DNA of 64,000 bases, from assembly GCA_023433505.1 (NCBI GenBank), contig JAEZCO010000054.1, positions 62,001 to 126,000 on the forward strand. Direction: 5' to 3'. Within the stretch, counting starts at the first letter, position 1; every line of letters starts with the position of its first letter. The notes under the pieces are model-generated. The model was not told the origin of the DNA and searched no databases. It saw only the letters and a list, made by a program, of their open reading frames with translations. The stretch comes from Bacillota bacterium (GTDB lineage Bacteria > Bacillota > Clostridia > Acetivibrionales > DTU013). Positions 27,493 to 35,675 of this stretch are shown here, piece after piece. A program made the position numbers and the translations under genes.

Positions 27493-28509
27493 TCATATTT
27501 TTATCAGAACCTTGCCACGGCGGCGGTAGCTGATATCCTCAAACACGCTGCCGATTTTATCGAGCGGGAGGATATCGGTGATAATACCGTCCACCTTCAC
27601 CTTGCCAAGGGCTAAAACTTCAATTGCCCGATCAAAGGTATATGGATTTATAAATGATGATGTCAGCTTAATTTCCTTCTGAAATATCTCATAGGGCTTG
27701 ATTTCTATGGTTGCATCCGGAGCAACAAGCCCAAACATCATCACAGTGGCACCTTTCCCTCCGTATCTGACAGCCTGCTCTATTGTTTTGGTAGTACCTG
27801 CACACTCAATGACACAGTCAATATTGGTACTGTTCCTGCTTAATACTTCCCCCATATCTTCATTTAAAGGGTCGATAACGATGTTTGCCCCATATTTTAG
27901 TGCAAGCTCCCTTTTTTCCGGTACGATTTCAGAAACAAATATTTTTCCGGCTCCCGACATCCCGGCAAGCTGCAGCATCAAGAGGCCGATAGGTCCTGCC
28001 CCGATGATCAATACGGATTGCCCGGTTTTTATATTGCAAAGGTCAATTCCGTTAAGGCAGCAGGAAACGGTTTCTACCAGGGCAGCCGTTTCAAAGGACA
28101 AATTGTCCGGAATTTTAAAAACAGCCTTTTCGTTCACGGTGACATACTCTGCGAATCCACCGTTTTGACTTACACCCACGGCTATATTGTTTGTACAAAA
28201 ATGCTTTTGCGCGTTTCTGCAAAAGTAACATTCGCCACACATGTCATTCGGGTCTACGGCTACTCTGTCACCCACCTTTAAACTCTTTACATTTTTACCG
28301 GCGCTCACAACAACACCTGAAAATTCATGCCCCGGAACAAGGGGCGGCGCCACTGCAAAAGAACCCCCATCCCCCTCATATATATGGATATCGGTCCCGC
28401 AAACACCACAATACTTTACGTTTATAACAACTTGCTTATCCCCCGCGGGCACTTGTTCAATATCGGTTACACGAAGATCATGGCGTCCGAAATATACTGC
28501 TGCTTTCAT
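27493..28509 (-). CDS. zinc-dependent dehydrogenase (threonine/polyol dehydrogenase-like)
   Basis: About 338 residues, paralogous to the next gene. The start at 28509 is 6 bases after GGAGG; an upstream in-frame start would lie before that site. Zinc sites: CGVCGTDIHIYEGDG and VPGHEFSG for the catalytic zinc, and CGECYFCRNAQKHFC for the structural one. The cofactor turn is IGAGPIGLLML with VSEIVPEKR, the acidic residue after the strand suggesting NAD. The general form is shared by L-threonine, butanediol and sugar alcohol dehydrogenases. The operon context favours a polyol or ketose substrate, perhaps the C5 or C2 partner reaction of its neighbour. Confidence 0.83.
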   Translation of the reverse strand: MKAAVYFGRHDLRVTDIEQVPAGDKQVVINVKYCGVCGTDIHIYEGDGGSFAVAPPLVPGHEFSGVVVSAGKNVKSLKVGDRVAVDPNDMCGECYFCRNAQKHFCTNNIAVGVSQNGGFAEYVTVNEKAVFKIPDNLSFETAALVETVSCCLNGIDLCNIKTGQSVLIIGAGPIGLLMLQLAGMSGAGKIFVSEIVPEKRELALKYGANIVIDPLNEDMGEVLSRNSTNIDCVIECAGTTKTIEQAVRYGGKGATVMMFGLVAPDATIEIKPYEIFQKEIKLTSSFINPYTFDRAIEVLALGKVKVDGIITDILPLDKIGSVFEDISYRRRGKVLIKI

Positions 28510-28593
28510 ACCTGCCTCCTTAAACTTCTTTAATAGCATACTACGGATTTACTTGACTTTTAGAATATTCAAGCCGGCTATAATCCAATGCCC

Positions 28594-29463
28594 CTAGCCC
28601 TTCACAGCACCCATGGTAAGACCCTTGACCAGCGATTTCTGGGACATCCAGCCAAATATAATGGCAGGTAATACTGCAATGGTTGAAGAAGCTGACAGCT
28701 GTGCCGTAAACATCCCCTGTTGTTCTCTAAACCTGGCCATATATACGGGAAGTGTCGCTGTAGTGTTGCTGGTCAGGTTAAATCCAAGGAAAAATTCATT
28801 CCAGATGAATACGGCAACCAACAAACCGGCAGCAATAATTCCTGTCCTTGCCAGGGGAACTGATATCAGAAGAAGCTGCTGAAGCCTTTTACATCCATCG
28901 ATATCCGATGCTTCAATTATTTCAACCGGGACATCCTTGAAAAAGGAATATACCATCCATACAACAATAGGGACATGAAAACCGACATATGCAATCAGGA
29001 GCCCCAAGGGGACCTTGTTAAGGCCGAATTTTTGAAACCAGGTATATAGAGGGATGAGGACGGCAACAGGAGGAAGCAATATTGTTGTAATAAACCAAAA
29101 GTATATTTTATCACCGGTATCCTTTTTCTTGAATTTGCCGAAAACCAGAATAAACGCTGCCGGAACACCTAACGCAAGACAAATAATTGTGCCGGTCAAA
29201 ACCTGGAAGATGGAATTTTGCAAAAATCCATACATGTTTCTGTCGCTTAAAACCTTAAAAAAGGTTTCAAGGGTGGGACTAAAAAAAAGTGAAGGATTGA
29301 CTGCTTGAAACTCTGTTTTAAAGCTGGTCAGGAACATGTACAAAAGCGGGAAAAAATATATCAGTGCAACTGCATACACGGCGACTGTCAAAAGCAGATT
29401 CCTGTATGTATTCCTTAATTTCATTGAATAATGCTTTTCTTTACTAGTATGTATCTGCATCAT
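28594..29463 (-). CDS. carbohydrate ABC transporter permease, MalG type
   Basis: A 289-residue membrane protein with six predicted spans, beginning near residue 22 (LLLTVAVYAVALIYFFPLLYM). The EAA loop reads IEASDIDGCKRLQQLLLISVPL, and the C-terminus LVKGLTMGAVKG is typical of MalG-like CUT1 subunits. Two adjacent ATG codons (29463 and 29460) follow AGGAGG at a suitable distance. It is translated 15 bases after the partner permease in the operon with the solute-binding lipoprotein at 30521. Imported cargo is probably a sugar alcohol or rare ketose. No ATPase gene accompanies it. Confidence 0.9.
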   Translation of the reverse strand: MMQIHTSKEKHYSMKLRNTYRNLLLTVAVYAVALIYFFPLLYMFLTSFKTEFQAVNPSLFFSPTLETFFKVLSDRNMYGFLQNSIFQVLTGTIICLALGVPAAFILVFGKFKKKDTGDKIYFWFITTILLPPVAVLIPLYTWFQKFGLNKVPLGLLIAYVGFHVPIVVWMVYSFFKDVPVEIIEASDIDGCKRLQQLLLISVPLARTGIIAAGLLVAVFIWNEFFLGFNLTSNTTATLPVYMARFREQQGMFTAQLSASSTIAVLPAIIFGWMSQKSLVKGLTMGAVKG

Positions 29464-29478
29464 TTCATATACCTCCTG

Positions 29479-30351
29479 TTATTCATACACGGCAGTACGC
29501 TTTTTAATAGACCTGTAAAGAATATTGACTGCAATTAAGGTAAGTATGACTGTCATTGTCGCCAAAGCGCCTGCTCTGCCTACATTGGAGGCATTGAAAA
29601 CTTGCATGTACACATAATACGGCAATGTGTAGGACCGGGTTCCGGGTCCGCCTGCAGTTGTTACCAATATAAGACCGAATTCCTTTACGATAAAAATCAG
29701 GCCCAGCATTATGGCAACACTGATGTGGATTGAAATCATCGGAAGCTTGATGAGGAATACGGACTGGAACCAGTTTGTACCGTCTACCTTCATGCTGTCA
29801 ACCACATCCCCTGAAATACCCTGTAAACCTGCTAAAAGAATTAAGACAAAGAATGGCATCCACTGCCATACAAACAGCAGGACGACCACCTGGATCGGGT
29901 GATAACTGACAAGGTCCACCGGTGTAAAGCCCAAAGCTTTCAATATCACACCATACCAACCAAAGGTGGTATTCAATATGGTTGTCTTCCAAATTACACC
30001 GCTGGCTGTGGACATAACAAAGAACGGGCCCAGTATAAGAGTTCTTGCTATATTTACCCCGGGTATGACATGGTCAAGGAGTATTGACAGCAAGAAGCCG
30101 CCAAATGTACAAAGCACCAGAGTAACAACAGTCAGCAGGATTGTTTGCCAGACTATGCTGTAAAACTCAGGATTTTTAAGAAAGAATATATAGTTGTCAA
30201 TGCCTGTAAACTTGATTTTCATATCCGGCCGTGTAAGATTCCACCTTAATGTCGAGTAGATTATAGTCAAAACAAATGGTATCTGTGTCATAACGGCAAC
30301 AATTATCATAGCTGGCAACACATATAGCATGTCATGATTCTTCTTATTCAT
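29479..30351 (-). CDS. carbohydrate ABC transporter permease, MalF type
   Basis: About 290 residues from the preferred start at 30351, which follows GGAAGGGG. An in-frame upstream start at 30384 lacks such a site. Six membrane segments are visible, the first at MLYVLPAMIIVAVMTQIPFVL. The EAA-like loop is VVDSMKVDGTNWFQSVFLIK. It pairs with the MalG-type gene downstream. The 169-base gap to the upstream solute-binding gene carries a strong hairpin (30452-30486), common where the binding protein must be made in excess over the membrane subunits. Confidence 0.9.
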   Translation of the reverse strand: MNKKNHDMLYVLPAMIIVAVMTQIPFVLTIIYSTLRWNLTRPDMKIKFTGIDNYIFFLKNPEFYSIVWQTILLTVVTLVLCTFGGFLLSILLDHVIPGVNIARTLILGPFFVMSTASGVIWKTTILNTTFGWYGVILKALGFTPVDLVSYHPIQVVVLLFVWQWMPFFVLILLAGLQGISGDVVDSMKVDGTNWFQSVFLIKLPMISIHISVAIMLGLIFIVKEFGLILVTTAGGPGTRSYTLPYYVYMQVFNASNVGRAGALATMTVILTLIAVNILYRSIKKRTAVYE

Positions 30352-30451
30352 AGTACCCCTTCCGGACATACCTTTATATGTCAATGAAATATTTCATAGA
30401 AAGCTTTTCTACTCCTGGTCTGCTTTGATTCCGGTTTAACAGGTTTTATAT

Positions 30452-30486
30452 TATCAAACTCCGCAGAACATCTGCGGAGTTTGATA
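30452..30486 (-). ncRNA. intercistronic 16-bp hairpin after the solute-binding gene
   Basis: TATCAAACTCCGCAGA (30452-30467) pairs perfectly with TCTGCGGAGTTTGATA (30471-30486) around a 3-base loop. It lies 35 bases past the solute-binding gene stop and before the permeases. There is no T run after it, so it more likely stabilises the upstream mRNA or causes partial termination than ends the operon. Confidence 0.6.
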
Positions 30487-30520
30487 CTTGAATTGTTTCA
30501 TTAACTTTTTGAAAGCCCGG

Positions 30521-31945
30521 TCATTTCTGGTAGCCCCCGTCCTTGGCAACCTGGTTGCAAAGGTCGTTGGTTTTGGTAAGCGCTTCGTCAAGAGTCATTT
30601 TATCAGTAACATAGGCCGCAAGGTATTCCGTCATCTTTGTACCCCAATCGGCAAATTCAGGCATAGCAACATACTGAAGGCCTACGTAGGGTACCGGATC
30701 CAGAGTCGGCTTTGTAAAGTCTGTAGACTCAAGGGTTTTTAATGTCATAGCCGCATAAGGAGCACTTTTGTAAGCATCAAGCAAATAGGTTGAAGAACGT
30801 GATGCTGGCGGTGTGCTGGCACCTGTCGAATCAAGCTCTGTCGTGAGCTTTATGAAATCCTTGGAGGTTGCCCAGAGCATGAAATCAAAGGCAGCTTTCT
30901 TCTTATCGTCTGTGGATTTCGGATTAAGTCCCATTGCCCAGTTCCACAGCCAGGCCGTGTTTGTCTTCATTTTCTGATGTGGAGGCATTACATATCCGAC
31001 TTTACCCTTTATCGCAGAGCCCTCCGCTTCCAATGGAGGCGCGATGGAGGTTGCATCATAGTAAATTCCGCATTTTCCCGAGGACATAAGAGCTATACAT
31101 TCGTTATACGTATAGGAAAGTATATCCTTCTGGCCTGCATCACGGAGGATCTTCTTGTACATTTCCCAGGCACCCCTCTGTTCAGGAGTGTTTACGGTAG
31201 CTTTCCAATCCATGTCATAGAAACGTCCGCCGAAAGCATTGATCATTGTTACAAAGGGTGCGCCGCTCATTCCCCAGCCAGGAGCGCCACGCATTGTCAT
31301 ACCGACGATTCCGTTGGCAGAGTCATTTACTTTTTTAGCGAGGTCGTAAATTTCGTCCCATGTCGGCTCATCAGGCATTTTCAAGCCCTTGGCGTCAAAC
31401 AGTTCTTTATTGTACATAATAAAGGAGCTTTCACCATAAAAAGGTAGTGCATAGGCCTCGCCATCCAGTGAAAGAGAACCGACCATACCTTTGATCATAT
31501 CATCGCGGTCATAGGCTTCAAGCTTGTCTGCCGGCAAGGCTTTGAAGTATGGCTCAAGATTTACCAGCCAGCCGTTTTTGGCCCAGTTGAAGGCTTCATA
31601 GGGACCGATATAGAACATGTCATAGGTGGTACCTCCGGTAGAAGCCTCGGTAGTGAGCTTCTGACGCAGGTCGTTTTCCGGAAGAACAGCAATGTTAACC
31701 GTTACACCCTCAGCCTTGTACTTTTCTTTTGCGATTTTCTCCAATGCCTGTGATATTGGGTTGTTTGCAAGAGCAATATTAATCGTTACTTCTGAAACAG
31801 GCGCCTTGGTAGTTTCCTTAGAAGCTTGTTGGGTTTCCGCCGGTTTTGTTGTATCCGCCGGCGCCTGATTCTGTGTACCGCAGCCTGCCAGCAGCAATGC
31901 TGAAAACATTACCAGTACAAGAATGATTGAGATGGTTTTTTTCAT
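30521..31945 (-). CDS. sugar ABC transporter solute-binding lipoprotein (family 1)
   Basis: About 474 residues from the start at 31945, placed after GAGGGGG. The signal peptide ends in a clear lipobox LLLAGC, so the protein is a membrane-anchored lipoprotein. A Thr/Pro/Ala-rich linker is followed by a family 1 extracellular binding domain (DMFYIGPYEAFNWAKNG, LPFYGESSFIMYNKELFD, YYDATSIAPPLEA). It starts the operon that continues with two permeases, two zinc dehydrogenases, D-psicose 3-epimerase and an SDR. It is downstream of a second solute-binding protein/kinase/regulator operon (33890-37253), whose response regulator probably controls it. The ligand is inferred to be a polyol or a rare ketose. 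Confidence 0.9.
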   Translation of the reverse strand: MKKTISIILVLVMFSALLLAGCGTQNQAPADTTKPAETQQASKETTKAPVSEVTINIALANNPISQALEKIAKEKYKAEGVTVNIAVLPENDLRQKLTTEASTGGTTYDMFYIGPYEAFNWAKNGWLVNLEPYFKALPADKLEAYDRDDMIKGMVGSLSLDGEAYALPFYGESSFIMYNKELFDAKGLKMPDEPTWDEIYDLAKKVNDSANGIVGMTMRGAPGWGMSGAPFVTMINAFGGRFYDMDWKATVNTPEQRGAWEMYKKILRDAGQKDILSYTYNECIALMSSGKCGIYYDATSIAPPLEAEGSAIKGKVGYVMPPHQKMKTNTAWLWNWAMGLNPKSTDDKKKAAFDFMLWATSKDFIKLTTELDSTGASTPPASRSSTYLLDAYKSAPYAAMTLKTLESTDFTKPTLDPVPYVGLQYVAMPEFADWGTKMTEYLAAYVTDKMTLDEALTKTNDLCNQVAKDGGYQK

Positions 31946-32280
31946 GTTTTCTTCCCCCTCAAAATTTTTATAATCTCCGGAATTCATCGTTAAGTTTCCC
32001 GGGCTATATTGCAATTATAGGTTATTCAAACCATTTTATAAATTGACGGTATTAACGAGTATAAGTAAAATATTACTTGCTTTTAAAAGAAAATAAAAAA
32101 ATAGAAAGATATGAAAAGTTCGTTGTATAAGATTCATCTTCGATAATAATTTTTTATTCCTACACCTTAATATAAGTAAGTATTAGGATAATCTTCCACT
32201 TTAAATCGAATTATTTTACCCCATGCTACTTAATAAATTACAAAACAGCCTTAATATAATCCACCGGGAATAAACCAGGT
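31946..32280. other. 335-base AT-rich control region
   Basis: It separates the response regulator stop from the solute-binding gene of the polyol importer. It contains the candidate minus-strand promoter at 32014-32042. No gene and no clear terminator hairpin are visible, so some read-through from the regulator operon is possible. Confidence 0.55.
32014..32042 (-). promoter_or_regulatory. candidate promoter of the polyol/ketose operon
   Basis: On the minus strand TTTATA (32037-32042), a 17-base spacer and a consensus TATAAT (32014-32019), 69 bases before the solute-binding start. The weak -35 box is what one expects for a promoter that depends on an activator such as the YesN-type regulator next door. 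Confidence 0.5.
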
Positions 32281-33897
32281 TTAATTAATGGCTTTCTTCA
32301 ATATTTCTGCTTTATATTCTGCAACTGTAATTCCGGTCATCTTTTTAAAGGACTTGCAGAAATACTGCTGGTCAGAAAAGCCAACCTTGTCAAAAAGCTC
32401 TTTAACCTTATAATCATATTTCTTTATCATTTCCTTTGCTTTGTCTATCCTGACTTTGTTAATGTAAACAGATATATTTTCACCTGTTTCACGCTTAAAA
32501 AAATAGCACAGGTATTGCTTTGAAAGGCTGACATGGGAAGCCAGGGCTTCAAGGGTGATCTTCTTATCAAAGTTACAGTGAATAAAGCTCATCGCTTTAT
32601 GAATGATTTTCCTGGAATTAACCACCCTGTTATCCCTTACATCGTTTACGATATCCGATATAAAAAGCTTAATAAGATTGGTAACTACCTGTATCCTTGA
32701 CGAGTTAAAAATCTGATTACTGAAGCCCGAGTAATGCTCACTGCGGTTTTCATTTGATATACAGCCAGTAAAGCGCTCCATCAAGTCATTAATCAAACCG
32801 ATGACATATAGCTTCACCTGCATAGGATCAATATATTTGTTAACAGCATCCTTTTCAATCGTATCGATGATTTCATTCGCACAATCCAGATCATCCTCAT
32901 CCAGGCTGGCTATTAGCGCTTTTGTATATCTTTCCTTAAATTCATTTGGTTTTAGATCATTAAACCTGATATCAGCAGAGGCTGCAATACTTCCTCTGTC
33001 ATTATAAAACATGATCCCGGATTTTCCGTTCAGCTCCTTGTACATAGTACCGGCAAGGAACAAATTGTCAAATACCCTGCTGATAATAATCGTTAACGAA
33101 ATGTTAAGATATTTTAAGATAGAATCCTTCACTCTTGTAATGACATTTTCCATTTCACTTTCCAGGAACCCTTCCATGTTTATAAGAAGAATAAGTGCAT
33201 TTCCACTGGAGCTCATCAGAAAGCTCATCCCTTTTTCGCCAAGTAATTCCGAAGTGATATTAATTATGCCCGAGTTCATAATCTGCCAGTCTGCATCGGT
33301 ATACCCGGTGAAATTTTCCAGATTGTCCTTATATAACACGGCAAGGGCATACCTTCCGCCATTTAAATTTACATGCAGACTTTCGCATTTACTGTAAAAG
33401 TCCTGCTCGTTACTCATCTTCGAATCGATCAAATCACTCAACAGCTTTTCTTTAAGCACATTTATATTTGAATTTATTTGCCATTGCAAGATTGAATATC
33501 TTTCAATCCTGCCCATTTCGGAATTCAATTCATTATGGATGTTTTTCATTATGGTAAGGAGCTCCTCATCTTCAATCTCTGACTTCAGCAGATAATTGGA
33601 CGCTCCAAGCTTTAAAGCCTCTCTGGCATAGGAAAAGGTATCATAGCAGGTAAGAATGACAATTTTTGTGTGCGGCCTTTTGGCTTTAACAAGTTCAGTC
33701 AGCTTCAACCCATCCATTTTCGGCATTCTGATATCGGTAAGTATGACATCGGGTTCATATTTAAGAAACAATTCGTAGGCCTGTTCTCCATTGGAAGCCT
33801 CGGCAATGATTGTAAAGTTAATGGCCTCCCAATTGATGGTTGATTTCAGTCCAACCCTTACAAGTATTTCATCGTCCACGATCATAACCTTAAACAT
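32281..33897 (-). CDS. response regulator, YesN type (receiver plus AraC DNA-binding domain)
   Basis: About 538 residues from the preferred start at 33897, which has GGGAGAG upstream and overlaps the end of the kinase gene by 8 bases (33890-33897). The receiver has VMIVDDE, the phosphoacceptor Asp in PDVILTDIRMPKMDGL and the Lys of NYLLKSE. A long central region precedes the C-terminal AraC domain (ITLEALASHVSLSKQYLCY and KVGFSDQQYFCKSFKKMTG). It is translationally coupled to the sensor kinase and the upstream solute-binding gene, and probably activates the polyol/ketose operon that begins at 31945. Confidence 0.92.
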   Translation of the reverse strand: MFKVMIVDDEILVRVGLKSTINWEAINFTIIAEASNGEQAYELFLKYEPDVILTDIRMPKMDGLKLTELVKAKRPHTKIVILTCYDTFSYAREALKLGASNYLLKSEIEDEELLTIMKNIHNELNSEMGRIERYSILQWQINSNINVLKEKLLSDLIDSKMSNEQDFYSKCESLHVNLNGGRYALAVLYKDNLENFTGYTDADWQIMNSGIINITSELLGEKGMSFLMSSSGNALILLINMEGFLESEMENVITRVKDSILKYLNISLTIIISRVFDNLFLAGTMYKELNGKSGIMFYNDRGSIAASADIRFNDLKPNEFKERYTKALIASLDEDDLDCANEIIDTIEKDAVNKYIDPMQVKLYVIGLINDLMERFTGCISNENRSEHYSGFSNQIFNSSRIQVVTNLIKLFISDIVNDVRDNRVVNSRKIIHKAMSFIHCNFDKKITLEALASHVSLSKQYLCYFFKRETGENISVYINKVRIDKAKEMIKKYDYKVKELFDKVGFSDQQYFCKSFKKMTGITVAEYKAEILKKAIN

Positions 33898-35662
33898 GAA
33901 CTTCTCTCCCTTCATATAAAGCAAATGGAAGAATAATCTTAACAATGGTCCCTTTATTTAATTCACTTTTCACACGGATACCGTAGCTATCTCCAAAATA
34001 GAGCCTTATCCGATCATTCACATTATTCAGGCCTACCGTACTAAACTTGTTCACATCCCGTGTCAGAAATAATTTGCTTAAGGTATCTTCTTCAATTCCA
34101 ACACCGTCATCCGATATCTCAACAATAAGAATATCGTCTTCCCTGTACGCTTTAATCAGGATAGTAAGCGAATCACCGCCCTCTTCCATAAAGCCGTGAA
34201 CGATAGAATTTTCAACGATAGGCTGCAGAATCAGCTTTGGTATTTTGCATTCATTACAACTTTCATCAATGTTGTATTTCACTTCAATCTGCTCATTAAA
34301 CCGGATTTTCTGGATAAAAATATAGTTTTTTACGTACTCGATTTCATCCTTAAACAGTATCATCTCACTGCTTAGATTAATGCTGATCCTCAGCAGCTTT
34401 ACCAATGCCGTGACCGTACTGCTTATGTTGCTTGCTCCCTGCATTTTTGCCATCCACTTGACAGAGTTCAGGGTATTATATAAAAAATGGGGATTGATTT
34501 GTGCATGAAGGGCTTCCAGTTCAATGACCTTTTTTTGCCTCTCTTCGCTTATGCTTTTCTCCATTAAGGCCTTTATTTTGCAGATCATACTGTTGAAGCC
34601 CAAACCAAGCTGGCCGATTTCATCCATTTTAATGTTTTCCACCTTGACATCCAGGTTTCCGTTTTCCGCCTGATTCATGGTATGCATCAAACGTCTCATT
34701 GGCTTTGTCAGCCTGTTGGATAAAAATAATACAATGATAAAGAATATTGCTGTAAGGATAATGCCCACAACTAAAAATATATCCCTGATGGCATTCACCT
34801 CCCTGTAGAGGTAGCTGCTGGGAATGACCACCATAAGCTTCCAGCCGGTTACTTCCGACGTCGAATAAAGTGTCATTACATCCATATCATCGCTTTTATA
34901 CGAAAACCTCCCGTCGCTGGTTTTGGAATCCAGTGCCATTTTTACATAGGGTGTTGTCCCTATATTTTTTCCGATTTTGCTGTTATCGGTATGACTGACG
35001 ATATTTCCCTCACGGTCACAAATAAAAGCTTCTATGTCATCTGCGATCAACAGGCTTTTATAGGATTCCTCCAGGACGCTTTCATCAACATCAATCAACA
35101 ATATCCCCAGTTTCTCGAGACTAAGAATATCAACCAGCCTTCTTCCCAACGAAAAAACGTACTGGTCGACACTGCCGGACAGGATTTTTGTGGTCTCCCG
35201 CCGGGTATTCAACCATTTGACCTCGCCATCCGACGACATAAGCATGCTATACCAGCTGGCTGCAGCATATACGGTTATCTCTTTTACCGAGCCTATGGAA
35301 TAAGAGTCGGCGCCTGAATAGATGTATATGCCGGAAATGTTCTGCCCGGAAGTAAAGAATCCCCTTACCATATTCTCAATTTCATTGGGTCCGGCACTTT
35401 TTTTATTCTCCAGGAGGTTTATGAAATGTCTGTTCGTCAGGATGATGTTCGAATGGTTTCTGAGGTCATTCAACGTAAAATCAATATTTCTTGTGCTCTG
35501 GCGGATTGACTGCAAAACAGAATCGCTGAATTTGTTCCCAAAGATATCCTTAACCCAGGCAAAGAGAAAAAATGAAAGGGTGCAGATGGGAATAAGCACG
35601 ATCAGAAAAAGAGACAATATCAATTTGAATCTAAAACTGCCTATGAACTTAACATTCTTCAT
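33890..35662 (-). CDS. sensor histidine kinase, YesM type with Cache-type sensor
   Basis: About 590 residues. The start at 35662 follows GAGGA; the frame also runs upstream to 35695 inside the preceding gene. Membrane segments lie near residues 10-32 and 285-310. The extracellular region reads like a double Cache sensor (ISGIYIYSGADSYSIGS, EAFICDREGNIVSHTD). HAMP follows (NRLTKPMRRLMHTMNQAENG), then HAQINPHFLYNTLN with the phosphorylatable His and a HATPase with LQPIVENSIVHGF and ISDDGVGI. It is 13 bases downstream of a solute-binding protein gene. That protein may serve as a co-sensor rather than part of a pump. Confidence 0.92.
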   Translation of the reverse strand: MKNVKFIGSFRFKLILSLFLIVLIPICTLSFFLFAWVKDIFGNKFSDSVLQSIRQSTRNIDFTLNDLRNHSNIILTNRHFINLLENKKSAGPNEIENMVRGFFTSGQNISGIYIYSGADSYSIGSVKEITVYAAASWYSMLMSSDGEVKWLNTRRETTKILSGSVDQYVFSLGRRLVDILSLEKLGILLIDVDESVLEESYKSLLIADDIEAFICDREGNIVSHTDNSKIGKNIGTTPYVKMALDSKTSDGRFSYKSDDMDVMTLYSTSEVTGWKLMVVIPSSYLYREVNAIRDIFLVVGIILTAIFFIIVLFLSNRLTKPMRRLMHTMNQAENGNLDVKVENIKMDEIGQLGLGFNSMICKIKALMEKSISEERQKKVIELEALHAQINPHFLYNTLNSVKWMAKMQGASNISSTVTALVKLLRISINLSSEMILFKDEIEYVKNYIFIQKIRFNEQIEVKYNIDESCNECKIPKLILQPIVENSIVHGFMEEGGDSLTILIKAYREDDILIVEISDDGVGIEEDTLSKLFLTRDVNKFSTVGLNNVNDRIRLYFGDSYGIRVKSELNKGTIVKIILPFALYEGREVHV

Positions 35663-35675
35663 ATTAGCATCATCC

